A stretch of DNA of 64,000 nucleotides, from contig JAGFNK010000131.1 of the NCBI GenBank assembly GCA_025769875.1, positions 52,568 through 116,567 of the forward strand, written 5' to 3'. Positions 1 to 11,974 of this stretch are shown here, piece after piece (position 1 is the stretch's first letter; every line of letters begins with the position of its first letter). The notes below the pieces were generated by a model. That model saw nothing but the letters and a program-made list of their open reading frames with translations, was not told the DNA's origin and ran no database searches. The stretch is from Russula earlei (lineage: Eukaryota > Basidiomycota > Agaricomycetes > Russulales > Russulaceae). A program made the translations under genes and the position numbers.

Positions 1-70
1 AGGCGTTTCTGGCGCCAGCGCCGCAGGATGGGTGACAAGAGGGTCAGGAGAAGTGGGCGACTTGTCCGTG

Positions 71-410
71 CTACTTGCCGGAGGAAGCGGTTGAGCTCGC
101 TCGGGTTGGGGCTCCCCTGGGCGTGCACGGAGCAGAGCGGTCAGAACTGAGATTGGGGTGGAAAAGAACAAACGCAAAATAGGCGTCGTCACGAGGCCGA
201 CTACCATCTCTTTCGCGGTGCAAGGAAAGGGCGATAGGAAGAACGCGAGGCACTGGCCACCTACCATTGTCGTCTGGGAGCGATTGGGCCGCCTTGGGAT
301 CTAGAAAGGGGAAGTGACCTTTTTTGAGTTGGCCTTCGGCAAGATGATTTCTGGAGGGGCACACCTTCAAATGCAGTGGAGCTTGACTTGATATCACCGT
401 CGCTTGCCAT
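71..410 (-). CDS. Possible short hypothetical protein, two exons
   Basis: Low-confidence model. An ATG at 410-408 opens a frame that reaches a good donor (GTAGGT) at 264-263. An acceptor at 147 (ATCTCAG) continues in phase to a TAG at 71-73, giving about 73 residues rich in Ser, Pro and Arg. I recognise no domain. If another acceptor is used the frame would leave the window, so this may be the 5' end of a longer gene. The only support is one consistent intron; base composition does not separate it from the intergenic sequence. Confidence 0.22.
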
Positions 411-743
411 CTTCTTGATGGGGGGGAGATGAGCGACTGCAGAGGTGAGAGGCGGGGCCACCTCGGGAGTGGCTACGACGAAGGAGAGGGATGTTGGTGC
501 GCGATTTTTTGGATAGGTTTTCCAAGGCAAGGTTGAACGAGAGGAGCGATGGGTAGATGTCATACCAGAACGGACGAGAAAGGACAGGACAGAGGTCGTC
601 AAGCCGCTCGCCTCTGCCTCTGGACGACTGCTGGACTGGACGGACCATCACATGATCGTATAGATACAATTACTACTACAACTGCACAGAGAGTGCAAGT
701 ATACGACCGTGGAGTGGAATACAGTACGGTGATCGAACAATGT
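411..743. other. Intergenic gap, no gene seen
   Basis: This stretch lies between the stop codon of the first F-box gene and the possible short gene at 71-410. Short frames exist on both strands, but none has a plausible intron pattern or a recognisable motif. It should hold the 3' untranslated region of the F-box gene. Confidence 0.5.
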
Positions 744-3526
744 TTACTCGAAGCCAAACATCGGGTACGAGAATAGATTCACATCAACAATGGGATCCTT
801 GATATCGTGCCTATAGAAACCTTAGACGGACAAACAAAGACGAAACGAAAGGTCAGAGGCGTACTTTGTCTGCACATGTCGAGTGGCGTCCGTCTTGCTC
901 ACCGCCCACGAAATACGTCCAAACGGTGCAGACGGCGCGGGTGCCAGGTCGTCTGAACAGTGATTGCAAAGCCACGCCTCGGATCTGTGGGGGTACAGAA
1001 CGTCATAGTTGGACTGCTCGCCCCGCATCGCTCCCTCATCGGGATACACCACCCGCCATTGGGTGTGTGAACGATCCATCTCCGAGTCCTCGATGAAATG
1101 CAAAACCTAAACCAGAGTTCCTGGCGAGTTCTTACGGAATTGCGGGAGAAAGGAGCGTGGCTTACGCTGGATCTCCAGGAATAACGACGCCACTCGGGGC
1201 AACTCGTGCAGACAAAGTGGCTGTCCAGCTGGTCGAGCATGGACGCAGTCGTGGTCGTCGGGTCAAGCAGTAGTAACCGGAGAAGGGCACGCACGGCCTC
1301 CGCGCCGCGTTCTAAAAACTCTAGATCTCCTTTCATCTTCCAAGCGTGGCAGATATCGCGTCCCATCAGGATCGTATTGGTGTCCGGGTGGCGAAATACA
1401 GAGGTCGCGAGTTCGAGCTTTCCCGCAAAATCGCTCATATCTCCAAGAACCCAGGAACAGGTCCGCTGGTCGGATAACAACCTGACTTCCATTGCCTTAT
1501 CTTGAGTGCCGAAGACACGCGAAGGAAGCAGACTGCTGTATCTGTCCTTGTGCTCGGACATCCATTCTGAAAGGCTCTCTGGGAGCCGCGCTGCGGCGCG
1601 CTCCCATTCGGCGGCCGGTACATCTCTTTCTGGATTCAGAAGGTCTCTGAAACAAGAGAGTTCGCCGACTTGGGAGAGCGACGGCAAATATAGCCGTTGC
1701 ATTGGAAGAACCTGGAGCATGAGGTCGGAGTAACACTGCTCAGCCCTAGCCCTGTACTCCCTCTCTCGTCGACATCGCAGCGCACGTAGGCGAGCCTCGC
1801 GAGCCGTGCTGAGCCTCGACTCGACTTTGGTTCTGATATGTCTCCACGCTAAAGGGGAAAAGTTCAAGTGGCTCTCCAAGGCTTATCACATGACCCACCT
1901 TCCTCTGTGAGTGGCTTATCGACATTTGCTCCAGGCACGGCACTCAACCCGATCCAATCGATATCCGCATTACCATACCCCGCAGCTAGAATGCGGGCTT
2001 TCAGGCTGTGGTGGTGTAGGACGTCAGCCATCACGAGACCCCGATTACCAATGTTATTTACGCTTTGCGTCTTTCCACTCTTCTTTCGCGAGCATTACGA
2101 GCTTGCGCCTCTGCTTCGGCCTCGGCCCATTTCTCGAATTCGGGGCACCTCTGTTTGAAGGAATGTCATTCCAACGAAGACAGGCGAAAGACGGAATATA
2201 ACCCCACCTGAACGATAGAGTTGACCAAGAGAATTCTCTCTCCACGAAAGGTTTCAAGCCTTTGTAGCGCGCCTGGCTTGCCCGAATCTCGATCTTCCTC
2301 AAGCTCGGCTAATCTTTTGCCCATCTCGTATAGATCTGGCTTCCAGTAAAAACGACTGCTGGAAACGCGGCGATGTGCCCATCCTCCATCTGTGCGATCG
2401 GGTCAGTTGTCCGCATGGGCAGGTTTTGAGAGCTGTGTGACAGCGCGTATCTTACTTGTTGTGTGTGGGAGGAGATCCATAACAGACTCCTTCAAACCGG
2501 GGCACTGAGACCCAAATTTAACCGAAGGTACGAGGCTGCGATGGATCTACGATCAGATACACTCGAAGCTCCATGAGAGAGGTTTCGTCACTTTTTCTTT
2601 CTACAACCGGTGCACAGGCGACGGCGGAGGGCAAAGTCGACCCGTTGTATGTTCTTCGTGGAGCATTCCTGTAACATGATATCAACTTTAAATTGAAACG
2701 ATACGTAAGGACACGTTGACCCCACAGAACACATGGCAGGCCCGAACAACAACAGCGCCCAAGCTGGCTCGGACATGTCCTCGGGGGGATCGGGCACCCT
2801 GGTGGCGCCCGCGTTCTGTCGCGCGACTGTCCAGACCAAGATGGTCCTGCGCGACATCAAGAACCGACGCAGTTCATTGCTCGTGCGCGCGAGGTTGACG
2901 AGATCCATCGAGCCCAGTTCGGAGAATATCTGAGTCGTTGAGACCGCTCAGGGACAGCGGAGAAGCGGAATCCGCGCCGAGACAGACGTACCAAGAAGAG
3001 AACGTCCAAGGGCAGCGACAACATGTTTTGCAGCCGGCCCTGTATCCTGCGGCTGATGCCAGTTCGCTTGGCCTTCGCGAGGGGCTTTGATGAGGGAGCC
3101 CTCCCCGAGGCCGAAGTCGCAGGTCTGTCCGACTTACGGCGTTTCTTTGCGACGTGGTGCGTGACTGCGTGTGCGTGTGCGTGTGCGGTTAGCTCGAGCG
3201 ATCTTTTGCGGTGGTGATGCGTATCAAGGGGTACCTTCAAAGTCGTCGTCAAAGTCGGGGCTGCCGTCGCTCTCTTCGTAATTCGACTCTTCGGACATGT
3301 CAGCCTCTTGGGATTGGGACTCTGGGCCGACGGACGTCGACGATCCGCGCCCCTCAGCTTCCTCCCTCGAAAACGATCTTGGGGAGGACCCGTCCGCAGG
3401 ATCGTTGTCACCGCCACTCTCCCGGACGGCCCCCCGCGGCCTGTCTTCGGATCGCCTGCCCCCGCTTTCATCGATGGCATTTGGGTGGAGAAGGCTCCTT
3501 GATTGACGACGGGTCGTGACTGGCAT
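744..3526 (-). CDS. F-box protein, basidiomycete zinc-binding type (copy A)
   Basis: Eleven exons in phase encode 731 residues: 3526-3235, 3164-2992, 2929-2726, 2668-2592, 2535-2456, 2389-2208, 2150-2062, 2005-1899, 1848-1166, 1106-865, 810-744. The N-terminus is acidic and Ser-rich, followed by a basic KKRRK patch near residue 105. The F-box (LSLPLDVLF...FSELGSMDLVNLART) lies around residues 147-190. A CSEC...CTGC pair (about 222-245) and a C-terminal WLCNHC...HVQTKH pair look like zinc ligands. A charged helix (EKWAEAEAEAQARNARERR) lies near 345. F-box proteins of this kind recruit substrates to SCF ubiquitin ligases; the family is greatly expanded in Agaricomycetes. The substrate is unknown. 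The gene has a tandem paralogue at 7633-10337 with the same exon phases. Expression and function are inferred from the intact frame only. Confidence 0.9.
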
Positions 3527-4549
3527 CAGAGGCGTGACGGTGTGACAATAAGCGTTTTCACCAGGCGAACAAGGGCAGTTGAGCCCGGACGGAACTCCGC
3601 GCTCGGTCGAGGCGGACCGGAACGGGAAAACAACAAATACGGGAAGCCGTTCGTTCGCGCAGGCCCAGCACTCAAAGGTCGCCGGTTTTACAAGCAACCT
3701 CAGCGCGTGCATCTTTATACCTCACATGAGCGCCGCCAGCTAGGCCTGCGTGGGGTTGCCTCGAGGCGGCGGCATCAGGCTGTGTGCTCTAGTGGTTCAG
3801 AAAACGTGGTGCTGTGTGGTAGGATGCTGATCGGCCACCGTTTGATCCACGCACGAACCTCGAGGCACGCTCCCCCGACGATAACGACAACGCGACGCGT
3901 ACCCGAGGCGTCCCAAGCAACACGGACTATCATACGGTCGATCCGCCACGTGGCGCAGCCATCGGTCAAAATGAGAGTTTGGCATGACTGATCAGGCAGC
4001 CATTGGCAGTGCAGTGCTGGACAGAGACCCGAACCGAAAAACACTCGCTCTGGAATTTGTGTGACAAACCGAACCAGCAAGAGGGAAATGCAGAATAATA
4101 ATTGGGTTTTCAATCGCACAGCAACCACAATTCTGTCGTGGGTACTATGTGCGGCTCCAACAAACCTGATCCCTAGGATTGCAAAAGAGAGACGAAGGAT
4201 CGTGAGGTCACTGGCATCTTTCAACCGCCAATCACGGTCGATGACCAAATTCCCAATATTTTCGAAGATTCGAAAGTTCCGCACGCGTGGCATTCGCAAC
4301 ACCCCTCAGGGGCAGCCGGGTGCCCAAAGACACATCGGACGAAAAAATCAGTCAGGCCGAGTGAACCGTGCGTTGAAATCGAATTGGCGATTTCCGAAGT
4401 GTGAGTACATTTTATCGCACGGCCGACCGACGATCCACGCAAACGTGATCAATGTGAAGGAGCAGTGTATGTGAACCCAACATCGGTCATCTGCTCTTGG
4501 CCAATCCGACCCAAGACGGTCCTGTGTGAAAAGAACCTGGCGCATCTTT
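3527..4549. other. Intergenic region upstream of F-box copy A
   Basis: This is about 1 kb of sequence 5' of F-box copy A. It has short frames on both strands but no splice pattern or domain I can support. It should contain the promoter of the F-box gene; no clear TATA box stands out. Confidence 0.4.
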
Positions 4550-5740
4550 GAATGGACGCGAAAGGAAGCTTCCGTGCATCAGAAACATTGACATTAACCC
4601 TAGCGCCTGAGGACGGGACAAGGCCTTGGTATCGAAGTCCTATCATCTGCGGAGCCGCGGGTAAACGCTACCCCAAAACTGTTCGATCAGGCATTAAACG
4701 AATCCATGCTCCAGTTCCATCACTTGGGTCACATGAGGCTTCACCTGGAACAGTAGTTGGAACCAAGCAGGTGGGGTCCCATATCGAGTCCTATCACCGG
4801 GGACCAGACTGGACAGCGGCGCGGGATGGGTTTTGATAGAATGAAGCCGCCACAGGCACGAGTAATCACGAGAGTGACAAACAGAGCTGAACGCGGTATC
4901 GTGTGTAATATTTCTCCGAAAGAGCGCTGAGTCCTGACAACAGCAGTTGGGTTATCAGGATCTATGCGAAATGCAGTGAAGGTCCACCAGGCCATGATAT
5001 ATTGATAGGATATATGGAACACGCGGACCTGACGAGCCAAGCCAACTAAAACATCTTAGATTCTCCCCCCGGGATTTGCGGGGCCGCGATCGCAACGGAC
5101 CAACGTGAATTATTCAATGACTAGCGAATGCTGACGGTAGAGTGAATCCAGAACGTAGCTGTCAGAATCCAGGAAACGGTGGCTGTTGGTATTTCATGTG
5201 GTTTAATTTCCCTTGCTATCCAGATTAAAGTCCTCGTCATGGTCACCACGCTGGGCGAGGCGACCGTGACATCATGAAGGCCAGACCCAGTGACACTCCG
5301 CGAATAGTCTTCCGTGGAGAGTGGTCTGATGGAAAGAAGCCGATATCCACGCTTGGTTGCTTCGCACCTGCCTGTGCCCCGACTCGGGATATGACAGCCC
5401 AAAAATGTTTTATGAGATAGGGCGTGTGATTCCGGGTTATTAATTTGTATTTTGAACTGAGGAATTAGACAGTTTTCGTCGCCAAGGAGCGGGACCACGA
5501 CTCACTCCATATATCAAGCAGAAATTGGGGGGCGCAGCACAGGTCCACATGCCATCGCCTCCTTCATGATAGCACCGCCCCGGTCTACTAGGGAAATCAT
5601 GTGGTGAAGTTGATATCGTCGGTTAACATGCCGTGTTCTCACAGGCCTTCTCGCTGCGATAAGGAGGTGAAAAAGGGTGGCGCACCGGATTTTCCCAACA
5701 GAGAATGGTGGTTTTGGGGGGTTGATGAGATAGGGGACCA
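4550..5740. repeat. Diverged segmental duplicate, unit A (partner 12710-13730)
   Basis: Several blocks can be aligned by eye with 12710-13730 in the same order and orientation. Examples are GACATTAACCCTAGCGCC against GACATCGATCTAGCGCC, AATGAAGCCGCCACAGGCAC against AATGAAGCAGCCACAGGCAC, and GAGAATGGTGGTTTTGGG against GAGAATGGTAGGTTTTAGG. Frames are not conserved between the two units and indels are not multiples of three, so both look non-coding or dead. Because each unit lies upstream of an F-box paralogue, the original duplication probably included gene plus upstream flank. Confidence 0.6.
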
Positions 5741-7175
5741 CCTGTGAACACGTATGCGATGGTCAGTCCCGGCGACAGAGACAGCTGGAGAAACAGCGAT
5801 AGCTTACCCGGTTTCGAGATTCATCGGCATGCCCTGCATCATGCAACACGATATGATCCGCCACTTCGCGAAAGAAGCGGCGTGCAGCACTGCATCCGAG
5901 TCAGAAGCAACCGAAACGCATCTGGAGTCATAACTACCATCAAATGCAAGCCGGTATTAATCCTGCCGCAGCGCGTAGGATGAGGATCTCCATCAAGATC
6001 GTTATGTCAAAAGAAACGCTTAGTACTATAGAGATGACAATAAGCGAGCTAGTGAATGCGCTCTGACGTCCTTCGGAAAGGGTAGGGAACCCCAGCTGCG
6101 TAGGGGAATGGCTGACCTCCGCATGATAAGATAGCAACCCCAGAAATATTCGCATTCGTGCTTTGAGTCCCAGACATTGATAACAATGAAGGGGTCTTCG
6201 TGAGACAGAATGGACAACGTCGCGTTACGGCCACAGTCTCAACGACGTCGGTGACAGAGATCGAAAATGTGAGCATGAGTGCTCACTCCTACTTGCGCAG
6301 ACCGATGTAGATCCAAGGTATTCGAGATTTGGCCCCGAACTCTTGAAACGGGGGCTACTCTCGTCTCTTAGTCAAGCTCTGGTAATCATCTCCATCATGA
6401 CGAGAGGCTTGGTCCGAAAAAAGACGCAGTTTGGCTTCCTGGGAAACCTGTCTCCTCTATCTACTCACAGTCCCGGAAATGGCGCGGAGCCGGCGTGAGA
6501 CAGGGTGGTGCGCCGTGCTGGTGAATCCAGACCAAGAACACTGACGGCCACAGGCAAGGAGCGCAGAAACAGGGGAGGTTTGACTCATCGAAGATGGCGC
6601 ATGGGAACACCGACGGAAGGACCCTGGGAGCAACTCACCCCATTTTTTATGCGGTGGAGTAATGAGGAGCGAACGAACGGATTGGACGAAGACCAAGGGG
6701 GACGGTCGAGCCGATGTTCGAAATCACGCTCAAGGAAAGTCCCAACTGAAGATGAACGCGACGTCTGCGCGTGAAAGACTTTTTTTCCTGCCGCCTGTCC
6801 AAGCCGGGACTCGGAAAGAAAGGCGTGGATCCCCCTCCACAACATGACCGGAACGATAACAGGGGACGTTTTCTTCCGTCACGGTGTGGTCAGCATGCCG
6901 GTCACTTCCCAAGGTCCCTTCACTGAGAGGTTAGCCATTCAGGTCACAGACGGTGATATGCCACGGCAGACGCACATTTTGACGCCGGAATACACGACGG
7001 TAGGCAGGCCTCTCGAACACCGAAGGCAGACTGCGAGACTGCGACGGAAGCTCATGCGAACTGCGTCACACATGGGACGTTGGATCATCCCACGACGATG
7101 AATCGCTGCTGCTCTGGATTCGAAGTCGGACAGCCGCGACATTCAGATAACCCAAATAGGGTAAGTGTCGGTGGA
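5741..7175. other. Intergenic region, weak similarity to 13.7-14.3 kb, no gene supported
   Basis: Short similar blocks (for example TTGATGGAGA on the minus strand near 5990 and 13918) suggest that the duplicated segment runs on here at lower identity. Minus-strand frames at 5940-6276 include a hydrophobic stretch, but no splice model holds across both copies. I see no supportable gene. Confidence 0.35.
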
Positions 7176-7235
7176 TGTCGGAAAATTGGGCGGCCGTTAT
7201 TATAATCTGATTATAGTGGGCCCAGTTTTCCGACA
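7176..7235. repeat. 60-bp near-perfect hairpin, MITE-like inverted repeat
   Basis: The left arm TGTCGGAAAATTGGGC (7176-7191) pairs with the right arm ending at 7235 (reverse complement TGTCGGAAAACTGGGC), 15 of 16 matching. The inner part (TTATTATAATCTGATTATAG) also folds back, so nearly the whole 60 bp can form one stem. The adjoining 7236-7330 stretch is AT-rich. It may be a very short MITE or the remains of a larger one. No second copy was noticed in this window. Confidence 0.6.
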
Positions 7236-7632
7236 TAAAACACTAGTAATAGAATTAGAAAATCCCTGATGAAACTTTCTGGCATCAAAGCACTGAATAT
7301 TGACCAAATTTGAAATTTGGGATATGCACCGTTGTTCACTAATTCGCTGATTAAACGTATTGCGGCTTACACTGCGCCGTGACGCCAGACCCTGACAGTA
7401 ATCATCTCAGTCATCATCTTTTCTTCCACACTCAGCAGCAAAATCGCTACCCAACGTGTTCTGATATATTCCTACCCGGCCTCTACACAGCGATACAAGG
7501 TGTTCATTAGAGAGCCAAGAATACACTACTATTACCCATCAAAGAACCAAAGTCAAGAGTCCAAAGTCCGAATGAATGGCTATCGAAGAATAAAGTCTGT
7601 CATCGAATCAACCGAATGCCCGTCGAGAACGG
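7236..7632. other. AT-rich spacer between hairpin and F-box copy B
   Basis: About 400 bp downstream of F-box copy B, with no frame longer than 60 codons and no recognisable motif. It probably holds the 3' end of the F-box transcript. Confidence 0.5.
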
Positions 7633-10337
7633 TTAGTTGAATCTAAGAATCGGATATGAGAATAGATCCACGTCGGTCACAGGATCTTCGATATTGTGCC
7701 TTTTGGAAATGAACCTCAGGCGAGCGGACACAGCAACAGGAAACGTGGACATACGCTGTCTGCACATGTCGAATAGCATCTCCTTTGCTCCCCGCCGTAG
7801 TGACCAGTCCAAAGGTTGCAAACGGAAAGGTTTCGGGATAATCAGAACAGCGATTGCAAAGCCATGCTTTGGGTTCAACGGGGTGACAGCCGATGACGTG
7901 CTCGCACGGCATGGCCGCCTCATCGTGGCTCGCCACACGCCATTCAGGGTAGGGATGATCTGTCTCCGAGGATTGGAGGAAATGCAAGACCTACACCAAG
8001 TGACCGGTGAGTCATAAGGCGTTGGAAGAAAACGAAGACTTACGCAGGATATCCAGGAACGATGTGATTCCACGAGGTCCGGTGGGCAGCTTGCGCATAC
8101 GAAGTACATGTCCAGCCGTTCGAGCATAGACGCAGTCGTGATCGCTGGGTCAAGCCCCAGCAGCCGGAGAAGGGCGCCCACGGCCTCTGCTCCACGTTCC
8201 GAGAACTCTAGTTCTCCTTTCATCTTCCAAGCATGGCAAACATCGCGTCCGATGTGGATAGTACTGGTGTCTGGGTGACGAAATACTGAGATCGCAAGGT
8301 CGAGCTTTCCTGCAAAGTTGCCCATCGCATCATGACGCCAGAGATCGATCGTCGGGTCTGACAACATCTTGACCTCCATCGCCTTGTCTTGAGGGCCGTC
8401 AACATAGAAAGGAAGCAAACCGGTGCATTTACTCCTGCGCTCGGACATCCATTCCGAAAGGCTCTCTGGAAGCTGCGCTGCGGCGTGCACCCATTCGGCC
8501 GGCTGTTCATCTCGATCTGGATTCCGAAGCTCTCTGAAGCAAGACAGTTCGTCGACTTGGGAGAGAGAAGGAAGATACAGCCGTTGCATTGGAAGAACTT
8601 GTCGCAGGAGATCGGAGTAACACTGCGTAGACTTGTGATGGTAAATCCTTTCTCGTTGGCACCGCTCTGCAAACAAGCGGGCCTTACGAGCAGCATTGAG
8701 TTTGATTTCGACCTTATTTCTGATGTATTTCCAAACTATAGGAATAAGTCAGGAGGATCCTCCAAGAGATAACACATGACCCACCTTTCTCGGTGAGTGG
8801 CTTGTCGACATTTGCACCAGGCACGGCGCTCCACCCTATCCAATTGAGGTCCACACTGTCAAACCCGGAGGCCAGAATGCGTTCTTTCAGACTGTAAATG
8901 CACAATGTCAGCACAATGAGACACTACATACGACTAGTACTTACGCTTCGCGTCTTTGCATCCTTCTTTCTCTATAATTCTGAGCTTGAATCCCTGCCTC
9001 AACCTTGGCCCATTTCTCGAATTCGGCCGAGCTCTGCGAAGAGTTATATGAACACGAAGGGAGACGCCGCGTTGAAACCCCACCTGAACGACGGAGTCAA
9101 CGAGAAGAATTCTCTCAGCGCGAAAAGATTTGAGCCTTTGTCGTGCTCCTGGCTTGCCCGCATCTCGATCTTCCTCAAGTTCGGCTAACTTCTTGCCCAT
9201 CTCGTATAAATCCGGCTTCCAGTAAAACCGACTGCTGGAAGCGTGCCATTGTGTCCATCCTCCAACTATGAAGGTGGATCAGACGTCGACACGAGGATCG
9301 TGAAATGGAGGGCATCGTACTTCTTGTGTAAGGGAGGAGATCCATAACAGACTCCTTCAAGCCAGGACAGTGAGACCGAAATCTAGGAGAGAAGACGAGG
9401 CTGCGATAGATGTCACAATTAGAAACATACACATACAAAGCTCTGGAGGAAGAGCTTTCCCTCACTTTCTCTTCCTACAAGGGATGCATAGACGACGGCG
9501 AAGGGCGAAGTCGACTCGATGGATGTTTTGCCTAGAGCATTCCTGCGGCATGAAATCAGCTTGACATCGAACGATACGCAACGACGATTGTCCGCGCACA
9601 GAACACACGGCAGGCCCGAACAATAGCAGCGCCCAAGCGGGCTCGGACATGTCCTCAGGGGGATCAGGAACACTAGTGGCCCCTGCTTTCTGTCTCGCAG
9701 TTATCCAGACCCACATTGACTTGCGCGACATCAAAAGCTGTCGCAGATCTTTGCTCGTGCGCGAGAGGTTGACGAGGTCCATAGGCCCCAGTTTGGAGAA
9801 TATCTGAGAGTGGTTGGCAGTTCAAGAACGGACCGCGATTTCGGCCCGCACAGACAAGGACATACCATGAATAGAGCATCTAGGGGAAGCAATAGCATAT
9901 TTTGCAGTCGGCCCTTCACCCTGCGGCTGGTGCCAGCCCGCTTAGACTTGGCGGGAGAGCTCGATGACGAAGCTTTCCCGGAGGTCACAGCACCACTGGC
10001 GTCTAACTTACGTCGTTTTGACGCGCGGGGCGTTGCTGTGTACGATTAGCAAGACTTGGGGCCATTGACGGTATTAGAAAGTACCTCCAAAGTCGTCATC
10101 GAAGTCAGTGTTATCATTTCCGTCGGGATCAGACTCTTCCGAGCAATCAGACTCGAGGTCACCCCACACTGATTCATGCGCTGAATCCCGTTCGACAGAG
10201 GACGATCCCGGGAGGGGCACATCAAGCGAATCTTCTCGAGCAATGCTTGGCATCCCTCCAGTCCGCCTCCTCTCGCTTTCCACGACTACAGAAGAGTGGA
10301 GTAGGGCCCTCGATTGACGGCGAGTCGTGACTGGCAT
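7633..10337 (-). CDS. F-box protein, basidiomycete zinc-binding type (copy B)
   Basis: Eleven exons encode 718 residues: 10337-10085, 10035-9866, 9803-9600, 9542-9466, 9400-9321, 9265-9084, 9033-8945, 8891-8785, 8735-8044, 7990-7755, 7699-7633. The middle exons (3 to 8) have exactly the same lengths as in copy A (204, 77, 80, 182, 89, 107 nt); length differences are confined to exons 1, 2, 9 and 10. The F-box (LPLDALF...FSKLGPMDLVNLSRT), the cysteine pairs CSEC and CIPC, the Trp-containing SSSRFYWKPDLYEMG block and the final WLCNRC...HVQTAH ligands are all kept. There are no stop codons or frameshifts. A role as an SCF substrate receptor is inferred from the family. Acidic N-terminal residues and the substrate-facing exon 9 differ most between the copies. 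Confidence 0.9.
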
Positions 10338-10843
10338 TATTAGGGATGTGACGATGTGACAATAACACTTCACAAAAAGGCCAGATGTAGCGAGTTGAGC
10401 ACCAGAGCCCGGAATTCACCGGAGCGACCAGCCTAGTTTTGTGACTCTTGTTCAATCTTTGAGTTGAGCGCAAGGTTTAGTAATGAGAGCAAAATAGGTT
10501 GCCTTGAGCTTGACCGACACACAACACGTCACAGAGAATCGCGGAAAACAGAGGATTATTTGAAAGGCCTCCTGCTGGTGTTTAAATCTTGAAGGCAGGG
10601 AATGCCAGGTAAGAACCCAAAGCTTGAGCGTTTTTTATATCCCGCACCTTAGAGCTGGCACCTGAAAGTTAGACGTGTCATACTGACTCGGACGAGAACA
10701 CTGTAGCTGTGGATCAATCCACACTATGATGCGAAACATATACGATGACTCACACACTTACAGGGGTGGGAAACCTTCGGTTGCAATCACATAACCCTAT
10801 ATTAGGGTCTACGTGTGACCGATGACTCACATCACGGCTACGG
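10338..10843. other. Intergenic region upstream of F-box copy B
   Basis: No frame with a convincing splice pattern is seen. The stretch should contain the divergent promoters of F-box copy B (minus) and of the decayed methyltransferase gene (plus). The short motif ATAACCCTATATTAGGGT near 10791-10808 is an imperfect palindrome. Confidence 0.4.
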
Positions 10844-11974
10844 ATGATGCCCAACACAACTGACAGTGCTCGTACGTTGTGCGGGATTGAGCATGTACAC
10901 CGTCCCGCCAGGACCACTTACTCTTTCAGCAATCGCGACATAAGTCTACGCTTGTCTCGCGACGCTCAAGCCTCTGGACAGCAGCGATCTATGCAACTTT
11001 CACCCGAAAACTCCAAGGAAGATGCGCTTCTCGTCCGGATCGAGCTGAAACCTCCGCCTACCACCCACGAGGTTGAAAACATGGGTGAATCAAAACGGAA
11101 CACTGACTGAAAGAACAAGGAGAGGAAAGAGAAGGGACCCACGGTCGGGTACAACACGCTTGAGCGGGGAGGCGAGGGTCAGACGGAACCTGTCGTGCTC
11201 GAGTACAGGATAGAACGGCTTTGAGGAGTCGCGGCGGCGATACCGGGAGTGTCGGAAAGCAAGGTGGGCGGGGGTTTCCACCATCGCTTGCCAGCGGGTC
11301 CCATTTCTAATGTTGCTGCAGGTGCGTCCCTCATCTCGATCCTTCCACACACTTTCCGACCCATCATGTACTTTATCGCTATCGTTGGCATTACTGGCAG
11401 CTACTCTTCCCAGAACCAACTCACACTGGCTTGTCCGACTACGCCCACATTCTTGAACTCGGGTCCGTGCTTGAAGACTTCTAACACGTCACAGACATAC
11501 ACACTCACGACATTGTCTTTGCCTCCGAACAGAGCCTGGAATGGGGCTCCTCGCACTCGGGTTCAGCTCCCTGGTGCGTCGGTACTCCGCCACGGACGTA
11601 CCCGCGCTCCTCCCCATCCTCCGGAAAAACGTCCTCTCCATACCTTCCACAACTGCCATCACGGCTACCATAGCAGCGCGGACTGGACCCTCCCCGCCCT
11701 GCGCCAAGTCGATGTCTGCGCAGACCCGCCGTACGTACTGCTAGTCGTGGACTGTATCTATGACCCGACGCTTGTACACTCGCCACTTGAGGTGATGACC
11801 GCGCTCGCGGAGCTGCGGCACACGGCCGCGCTTGTAGTGGCGGAGCTGCGCGCTGTGGATGTGCTGCGGGAATTTCTAGAGGGATAGATTGCGCTTGGGT
11901 GGCGCGTATGGAGCGTTGGGGAAGGCCTCTTAGGACCACGTTGGGGTATGTGGGTCGGATGGCGCGAGACATAG
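10844..11974 (+). pseudogene. Decayed protein-lysine methyltransferase-like gene (Methyltransf_16 type)
   Basis: Pieces of a SAM-dependent methyltransferase of the METTL21/EFM kind are seen in order. They are: YSFSNRDISLRLSRD (near 10920); LRSRGGDTGSVGKQ ending at a GTGGGC donor near 11260; a weak motif I, EPGMGLLALGF, then YSATDVPALLPILRKNV (11550-11640); ADWTLPALR and VVDCIYDP (11680-11770); and VWSVGEGLLGPRWGMWVGWRET up to a TAG at 11972-11974. Two lesions break it. A one-base frame change is needed between the ATDVPALL block and the ADWT block, and a TAG at 11885-11887 stands where the frame otherwise continues in phase to the conserved C-terminus (TGG to TAG is the simplest explanation). 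Family members methylate elongation factors or chaperones; the target of this one cannot be told. Sequence error is the alternative to decay. Confidence 0.65.

Noticed and set aside
2857..3480. 207-codon minus ORF
   Set aside because: It runs through introns of F-box copy A (CACACGCACACGCA repeats give AHAHAHA); only 3164-2992 and part of exon 3 are exonic.
5121..5498. Minus ORFs in the duplicated segment as a gene pair with 13101-13478
   Set aside because: The two units share short DNA blocks, but the frames differ and indels are not multiples of three.
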